Source: Chelonoidis abingdonii
Taxonomy: Eukaryota > Chordata > Testudines > Testudinidae
Direction: 5' to 3'
Assembly (NCBI RefSeq): GCF_003597395.2
Contig: NC_133773.1
Location: 130,780,958-130,844,957 of the forward strand
DNA: 64,000 nt
Below the pieces are notes generated by a model, which had not been told where the DNA came from, made no database searches, and saw only the letters and a list, made by a program, of their open reading frames with translations. Positions 57,023 through 64,000 of this stretch are shown here, piece by piece (the first letter of the stretch is position 1; every line of letters starts with the position of its first letter). The position numbers were made by a program, and so were the translations under genes.

Positions 57023-57720
57023 TGTCAGGAAATAAATCAAGGGACGGACACAGCACGTCTGTGACAAGTGGTTGGTATAAACAGTGCAAACAGGTGCTTT
57101 CACTTAAAGCTTTTACTTTATTTAGTCTCCAAGACACAAACACACAAGTCACAGGTTTGGGGCACCCCAAATCAATAGTTACCCCATATATCTGGAGTGG
57201 TCTTTGAGTGTTCAGTGACAGATTTCCAGTGACCAGCCTTCTGTCTGCTGCTGGGGATCTTGAGACGTGTTCATGAGGAGTCCACTTAACTCAGACTTTT
57301 CCCCCTTTTTATGCATGTTAATGTTCCATAGCTTGTCAATCAAAGAAAATAAGGCAAAAGTTAAATGAAGTTTTCAGCCATTAGTTGAACACATGTTTTT
57401 GCAGAGTCCGCAGTCTTATCAGCACCAACAAACGCACCCCAGAAGTCATATATAAACAGACTTGCTCCTGGTTTTTCAAAGCCACATATTTCAGCAGTTT
57501 AAAAGAAGAAAAACAGGATGGCACAGGCTCATGCTCACTTTTTGTGGTCATGGCCCTGCTCCTTCTGGCCTGCCTAGTTATGCAAAGGTTGCTAGAAAGG
57601 CCTACTTGCTTAGCTGCCTTTGGCAGTTAGCATAACAATTGATAGACCACTGCCAGTAACTGGACTATGTTTATGTTTTATATACACATAGAACATGTTT
57701 TATATCTATCCGGTCTCCGA
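57023..57720 (-). repeat. Possible antisense LTR relic
   Basis: It starts TGTCAGGAAATAAATCAAGG and contains AAAGCTTTTACTTTATTTAG (antisense poly(A)-signal-like) and TTTTTATGCATG. The layout resembles antisense turtle LTRs, but the right end and target duplication are not clear. Confidence 0.4.
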
Positions 57721-58692
57721 TTGGAGCAATATCAATCCTATACCACCTGGGGATCTGACCCATAATTTTTCTGAGGCCGAACCATTTCAGATTTCAAAAT
57801 TTCTTGAAATTATACATAGTTTTTACAGAGACCCAAAAGACTCACTCTGATTCATTTTTAAATGTCTTTTGAGTTTCACTTTTTAAATAAAGCTGTATTA
57901 CCTATATGCATGGGGAAGAGCACTAGCTTCACAAAATTCCCTCTAATGAATGCCAAATGTTTCTTCACTGTAGATTAAAACACTATTTTTCATTCCTTCT
58001 GAATATTAAAAAAAAAATTATTGTAAGCTGTTTGGACCGAGAAAACTATTAAGTATGCAAACACTTCTTGATAAGCAGGCTTGTTTGGCATTGAAGTGGT
58101 CTGGCACTTTGGAGGCCTAGATTCAAGAATACTCTCTAGACTGTTACCTGTCATGTTTATAGGCTTTGTGGAAATGATGGATTTGATGAGAAATGTTAGC
58201 CACGCCAGGCTGTTTTTGGATTATTATTAGCTTCCTGCATGGTAGCCATAGATAAGGTGCCTTGATGGCAAATAAATTTGAGTAGACAATAGTGTGAAAA
58301 CAGGAAATGGTAGGTCCTAAAATGAAGATAGACAACTGAGGACTTCTGTCAAAACTAGCTTTAAACATGGGGCTGAGAAAATTGGCAAGAGTTGTTAAGA
58401 TGCCAGTGCAAGGCTCACGTGCAGAATAATATCAATTTGATGTTCTGAACCTTGCCACTGTTTCACTTATTGTACAATGCCATATAAGCCTATATATGTT
58501 GTTCTGTAATGCCATCTTATCTTTTTGTCCAGTTATTTTCAAATGTTTGTTTCCAGACTTGACAAAAGGACAGTATATTTTTGGAGACTTAGTGCCAGAT
58601 TCTGCCACTCTTACAGTTCATAATACTTTACTGCACAAGTTTTTGTCCCATTTATTTCAGTGGGACTATTCATGGAATAAGTTACGACTCAG
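57721..58692. other. No gene recognised
   Basis: AT-rich sequence with an A-run near 58009. Near 58626-58680 the TTATTTCAGTGGGACTATTC motif resembles an old dispersed amniote repeat. Confidence 0.45.
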
Positions 58693-59005
58693 CATAGGCA
58701 CTGAGTTTTACTTTCCGCCCGCGCTCTGCCCCAAGGCCCTGCCCCCACTCCACCCCCTACTTGAGGCCCTGCCCTCTTTCCGCCTCTTCCTGCCCCCACT
58801 CTGCTCCCTCCCAGAGGTCCTGCCCACTTGCGCTCGCTGCTCTCCACCTCCCCCAAATCCCTCCCTCAGCTGCCAAACAGCTGTTTGGTGGGGGCCTCTG
58901 ATCAGCTGTTTGGCAACACCCCTGATTGGCAGCACCACCTGACAGTTTTTTTTTCCCATGCATGGGTGCTGCAGCCCAGGAGCACCCATAGATTCAGCGC
59001 CTGTG
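58693..59005. mobile_element. hAT MITE with CT-rich interior
   Basis: The left end CATAGGCACTGAGTTTT pairs with the right end GATTCAGCGCCTGTG. The flanking 8-mers CGACTCAG and TTACTCAG match at 6 of 8. The interior has diverged GGCCCTGCCCCCACTC tandem units and a CAGCTGTTTGG repeat. Frames here (up to 148 codons) are shadows. Confidence 0.75.
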
Positions 59006-62000
59006 TTACTCAGCAAAAGTAAGAGCACAGAATGTGTCATTTTACAGATAAGTGTTTTGCTACTATGGCCCTATCCAAAAATCTATTAAATTACATTATA
59101 AAGTTTGTGTCATGTTGGGATGAAAACATAAAGCCTATATTAAAAATCACTATTTGCATTATAAAATTGCCAATTGCAAAACAGTTTGTATGTGACTGAA
59201 GCACAGTATTCATCAAACTCCAACAATACCGTAGGTAGACATCTCTGCAATTAATTTTCTTATTTGCTTAACAAACAAGACTTTTACTTTAAGTGTGTAT
59301 AATAGAAAAATATTAGTCTCAAGAGAGAGGTTATTGTTTTGTCAGAAGCAGCTACATAATTATAATTTAGAGGAGTCAATAGAATAGTAGACAAATAACA
59401 AATACTTCTTGAACAAAAAATTTCACAAGATCTACAGGGGTATCAGTAGTAAATTGTTTTTTCAATACCTTAACTAAATTCTTCTCTGTCCTACTCTTGC
59501 TAAGTGATCTATCCATCTTAATATTTTTCCTATGTCTAAGTTCCTGTCTCTTAATGGCATCCTAATGCATTCTGAATTGACACATTTCACATTTAAATTC
59601 TGCTTACCTATTTATCATGCACAGGTCATACTTCAGTAAGTGAAAGTCATTTCAAGGATCCTTTTTGCTATTTTTCTAATTCTCTGTTGCCATACTATAA
59701 ATAAATTATTACTATTCTGGTCTATCATTTTACAGTTATGATAAACAATGTGTTCCTTCCGTCCCCCCCTTCTCACATACATAGTGAAGTTTTGAATGTG
59801 GTTTTTTTTTTTCTTCCTGCTATTTTGTTTGTGTCAGCTTAACATGATATTAAAAACTGGAAACTGAATTTTTTTTGTACAACTGTTTCTGGCTCTGTAA
59901 GAAATGCAAAGATGACCTGGTTAGTGTAGCATCTACTCTAAGACAGTTAGAATATCAAGTCAGTGCTTACTGAGGATAGGATTATATGTCATTCGGTCTT
60001 GTCAAAAATTCTATGAATATTCAATGAGGATTTTAATGTATTGTCATCAGGGAAGCAATTTCTATAGTCATATTAAACATGTTGTCATCTTTTCAGTTTA
60101 AATACATTGTTTTGCCCATGAAGTGACCTTAGGCAATTTTAAAATCATCTCATTTTTTTTCTATTTGGCTTACACCAAATACATTAATTTTACCTAATAA
60201 GAATAAAATCTAATAGGGGGCCTAATCCACTCATATAGGGTGAAGCAGAGTGCTAATAAATAATCGGGTATAGTCCCACATATAATCGGGATTTGCCTTT
60301 GTAGTTTATATGAAAATAAAAGATCTAAAATATAGTGAGGTAGTTTAGTAGTTGTATTACTCAAGCTCTTCATTGAGACTTATTTTCCAAGTGGTGCCTA
60401 TTGATTTGGCTTCACAAACCCTTTGAAGATAATGGTTCTAGCACATCTAAGTCATGATGCATTGTTTTGTAAATGTATTCTTGTGTATTTACGTGTCCTT
60501 TAGTTCTCACTGCCCAATTCAGCTTCTAATTTGCATAGATAGGGGGGACACACATACTTGTGACTTGATTATCCTGAAAAAAATCCACTGTATATCAGGC
60601 AAAGTGTGTTTAGAAAAGTTTATTTTACTACACTCATTTTCTTGAAATGACAGATGTTACAACTAGACAAATCATCAGCCTCTGTAGCTCAGAATGCCAA
60701 GATTATTTTGAAGAAAAAAACAATATTTACGAGTAATGTGGGTTTTTTTGCAATACGTATTAAATTATATATCAGTCTTCTTTCTGACATAAGAAATGAG
60801 TATGTATTCTTAGTAGAAATGAAGTTTTTTTTCTCTAGAATGAGCTATTTCAGACTGTGTATTGAATGTGTCTTGTAACTGAATTGTGGACAAGAGGCTT
60901 CTTTGCCGTAGAAACCATTTAAGCTGAGTTAGGGGAACAACAGATTTGTCAGTTGGAATAGAATAAGGGGACTTCAAAGATCTGTAGTGAAATATTGTAA
61001 GAATGGGCACATATTTTTACAGTGTTCATTAAAAGAACTAATCAATATGGAATGATCAGTATTTCTATACAATGACTTTATAGTGGACTGGCTATTAATT
61101 CAGTCCAATAGCACTATTGGCTGGTGAAGAATGCAATCTTATTTACACAGTGTTAAGATTTGCATCTGGGCCAAGGTTTTTAAAGAAGAATAGTAGTTTG
61201 GGGTGCGTGCACTTCTGGGTGTGCAATCTGAGACAACTTAAAAGGGACATGATTTTCAGAGGACAAACAGGCCTATTAAGATATCCCAAGTTGGATACTC
61301 AAAATCACTGGTCACTTTCTATAAATGAAAATGAGTGATAGTCATGTTACTACGTAGACTTGTCCATCCATGTACCTAAGGTAAAAGATTTATACGAACT
61401 GAAGAGAAAGCAGAGTTACTAAACTCATTTTTTTTGCAAGATGGGATTCACTTCCTTGAGCTCTGCAACTGGATTTGAGAAAACTGGTCCTAATTCCTCA
61501 CTTGGATTGTTCTTCCTATCATATATATGCCTTGATTAAGCATTTTGCACAAGTTTACCCACCTAAGTTCATAGCTAAAAGGCACAGCTAGTAACTCCCT
61601 ATTTCATCATATCCTTCTGCACATACATAGCTAGGGTGGCCACTTGCATTTAAAAATAAAGAAAGGATGGCAGTATGAAAAGTACAATAAAGGTTATTTT
61701 AAGAGACATTTACACAGTGTTTTGTTTTATGGTACAAACCCATATATTTACATTACATGATTAGTGCTAGAAAACATACTTTTTATCTGATGAAATCAGG
61801 GTGGCTTAATTGAAATCAGCAAGATTTAAATAATTTAATGATGTTTTCTGTTTGTACTGTTTTGGTTATTTTCTCAAAGAAAGGTTCATTCTCATTGGTT
61901 GGTGTAATTCTTAAAACATATTGATATTATTATTTCAACTAGTCTTTACAGTAAATTTGCACTTCTTTTTGCCAGCCACAAGGATGCACTGTAACCATGT

Positions 62001-62705
62001 ACACTTATTTATGCAGTTATTGCTTAATGAATACTTATTTTTTTAGAAAATGGTGAATGATGTATTTCTTATTTATTAGATAAAGTTAACCTTTACTCAT
62101 GATTTGTCAAGCTGCACTTGAATGGGAATTAGAATTCATTTAAAAATATATACAAAATAAGCACTTTAATTGCTTACTAATTTAATAAAACTACCATTTT
62201 CCCCACATCTCCATTGTTGAAATCTACACCTGAAGCTCCACTCTGCAGTATGCTAGATGGCTCTGACTAGACTGCAGAAGTGAAACCAAAAGTATATTTG
62301 ATAAACTGAAATGTGAAGTAATTAAGGCAAAAGAATGTGTTAAGATGATCATGCAATAGTGAAGTGCAATAGCATTGTAGCAAGTAACAGAGAGACACTA
62401 ATGCATAATAAGTAGGATAGGAATGAATTTATCACACATTCTACTCATTTTACATCACTAGGTTTTGCTTCTTGCATGGAAAAGTTATTTTTTTTTCTTC
62501 CTGGGTCTTGTGGCGTATGCCTGCTTTTTTGTACCCAGAGTGCTAATGAATGTCCGGAAGTCTCTAGATGGCCCAGTAACACTCTTATTTTGTTCCTGTT
62601 CGGGCGACTGCTTTGCCAGTTAATTCTTTTTTGTCCATTTTCTGCTTTTGGAATGTTTTTATTTTTCTAAATATTTTCCATTTCCCTCAATTCATTGAGA
62701 AGAAG
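59006..62705. other. Long block without recognised repeats or genes
   Basis: About 3.7 kb of AT-rich DNA with almost no transposon signal, unlike the rest of the window. Frames are at most 74 codons. This is a reasonable place to look for conserved non-coding sequence, but the sequence alone does not show any. Confidence 0.4.
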
Positions 62706-62935
62706 GAAAGTCTGTTGGTTAGACCACTAGTCTGGAACTTCTGAGACTCCAGGTCTGATTCCCTGCCATGCCACAGACTTCCTGTGTGACCTTGGGCAAG
62801 TCACTGAGTTTTTTTCTTTTTGCCTCCATTCCCTACGTATAAAATGGGGATAACAACACTTTCCTACTTCAGAGGAGTGTTGTAATCTAGAATGTATTTA
62901 CAATCATACAGTGTTTAGATACAAGGATGGTAAGC
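62706..62935 (+). repeat. MIR SINE
   Basis: TTGGTTAGACCACTAGTCTG, CAGGTCTGATTCCCTGCCAT, TGTGTGACCTTGGGCAAGTC and TAAAATGGGGATAACAACAC follow the MIR order from tRNA-like head through core to LINE-like tail. It is nearly full length and diverged. Confidence 0.85.
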
Positions 62936-63028
62936 AGACATTGGAAACCTCAATGGCTAAGTGGGCAGGCCTTAATTTTAACAATTATGCATCTTCAATT
63001 AAGAATGGAGAAAAAAGACCAATAGCTA

Positions 63029-63252
63029 CATCTCTACCCCGATATAATGCGGTCGTGGGGAGCCAAAAATCCTTACCGCGTTATAGGTGAAACGCGGGTA
63101 GCGGTGTCAGGGCTCCAGCAATGATTTAGGGCCCAGGGCTTCCTGCAGCAGCTGGAGCCCCAGACCCTTTAAAGCGGCGCCGGAGCCCTGTTGCTACCAC
63201 GCTATATGCGAACCCGTGTTATATCAGATTGCATTATAGTGGGGTAGAGGTG
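63029..63252. mobile_element. Tigger-like MITE with TA duplication
   Basis: The ends are CATCTCTACCCCGATATAAT and the inverse of CACCTCTACCCCACTATAAT, flanked by TA at 63027-63028 and 63253-63254. It is 224 bp with a GC-rich centre (CCTTTAAAGCGGCGCCGGAG) and no transposase. Confidence 0.85.
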
Positions 63253-63254
63253 TA

Positions 63255-63507
63255 TATTGCATATATACTCATGGTGTAATTCTGGCCCGGTTGAAGGCAG
63301 CAAGAACACCTGCATTGATTTCAGCAGGGTCAGAACTTCACCTTCAGTGTTTTTATTATTCAATATTCATAACAGCACAGGTGCTGCACAAACACCTGCT
63401 AATTTGTGCATTTTGTATGCTTATTCTCTTTGCTGGTTCCTACAGTGGGTCATGTTATCTTATCTCTGAAATACTGTTACCTTAACTGGAGCCTTTCAAC
63501 ATGACCT
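63255..63507. other. No gene recognised
   Basis: Two overlapping frames (63257-63485) are in different registers and unsupported. Confidence 0.45.
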
Positions 63508-63990
63508 GAACCCAGAAGGACCCAACCACAAGTGTTGGGTTGAAGCTGGGTCTGAAGACAACCCAACACATTCTCAGGGTTGGGTTGAGTAGCCTCTGAT
63601 CATCTCCTCCTGCCCATAGGGTCACCACGGTGGGGACTGCATGTCCTGTTCCTGCAAGCTGCTGCTGCCTCACTGTTCTGTGTGCTGTGGGTTGAAAGAC
63701 TCATCAGTGTGCTCACTCCACAGTACAGCAAGGCAGCAGCAGGCTGGAGTGGGTCATGCAGTCACTGCTGCATCAACCAATCCGGCAGGAGGCAACCAGA
63801 GAATGATTGTGACCATAAGGCATAGGGAGCGGAAAACCCCTGTCAGGCTGCACTCCAGTGATGAGGTGGCAACGACTGAGGTTTGCAGGGAAGTATTGGG
63901 TTCATGTTAGGTTGAGTCCGAAGATGACTCAGCGCTTGGGCTCAGGTTGGATTTGGGTTGGCTGTTGGCTGGTTGGGTTCAGTCGGGATT
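63508..63990. repeat. Possible inverted-repeat element near window end
   Basis: CTGAACCCAGAAGGACCCAA near 63506-63525 is an imperfect inverse of GGTTGGGTTCAG near 63970-63981. The block is rich in GGGTTGGGTT-type motifs near both ends. Around 63660-63745 a further hairpin pairs GCTGCTGCCT with AGGCAGCAGC. The element may run on past the window. The class is unknown. Confidence 0.35.
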
Positions 63991-64000
63991 TAAAACTAGG

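Noticed and set aside
63508..63990. GGGTTGGGTT-rich ends as interstitial telomeric repeat
   Set aside because: The motif is not TTAGGG, is irregular, and occurs in inverted orientation at the two ends, which suits a transposon better.

Overview
The window is eukaryotic nuclear DNA, most likely from a cryptodiran turtle. It is AT-rich, has no operons or long reading frames, and is packed with interspersed repeats. The organism call rests on the repeats together: CR1 LINEs with ATTCTATGATTCTATG-type ends, a SINE with a tRNA-like head and CR1-like tail (40095-40262, resembling tortoise Cry SINEs), MIR-type tRNA SINEs, many GC-rich hAT miniature elements, and the family carrying CTGACGAAGTGGGTATTCAC. 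I find no convincing protein-coding gene. The open frames (all under 200 codons apart from N-runs) are chance frames or lie inside GC-rich transposons and LINE relics. The window therefore reads as intergenic or deep-intronic sequence. One weak candidate terminal exon is at 7084-7161.

Layout. 1-10 kb: three copies of a retroposed repeat with a hammerhead-ribozyme-like core (1-181, 1611-1803, 9212-9442) and a TA-flanked Tigger-like transposon holding a younger hAT insertion (2851-3993). 10-21 kb: hAT elements, a SINE split by hAT sequence, an LTR-like relic, a minus-strand L2/Rex-like LINE relic (17430-19110) and a solo LTR (19978-20780). 25-29 kb: two solo LTRs apparently set in older retroelement sequence, the second holding a 1-kb hAT with a GC-rich minisatellite. 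29.7-31.4 kb: an LTR-like block, then a foldback palindrome that stops exactly at a 413-base N gap. 32-34 kb: two hAT elements. 37-41.3 kb: a CR1 split by a hAT that is itself split by an antisense LTR, with about 0.9 kb repeated as a noisy direct duplication. 44.8-47.2 kb: a long CR1 relic with endonuclease and reverse-transcriptase remnants. 48-64 kb: scattered CR1, hAT, LTR-like, MIR and Tigger-like pieces in otherwise plain AT-rich sequence.

The items most worth follow-up are the hammerhead-like core shared by repeat copies with measurable target-site duplications, and two structures (30232-31414 and 37357-39305) that look like long-read assembly artefacts rather than biology. Family names come from recognition by eye. 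Target-site duplications and inverted repeats were read directly from the sequence.
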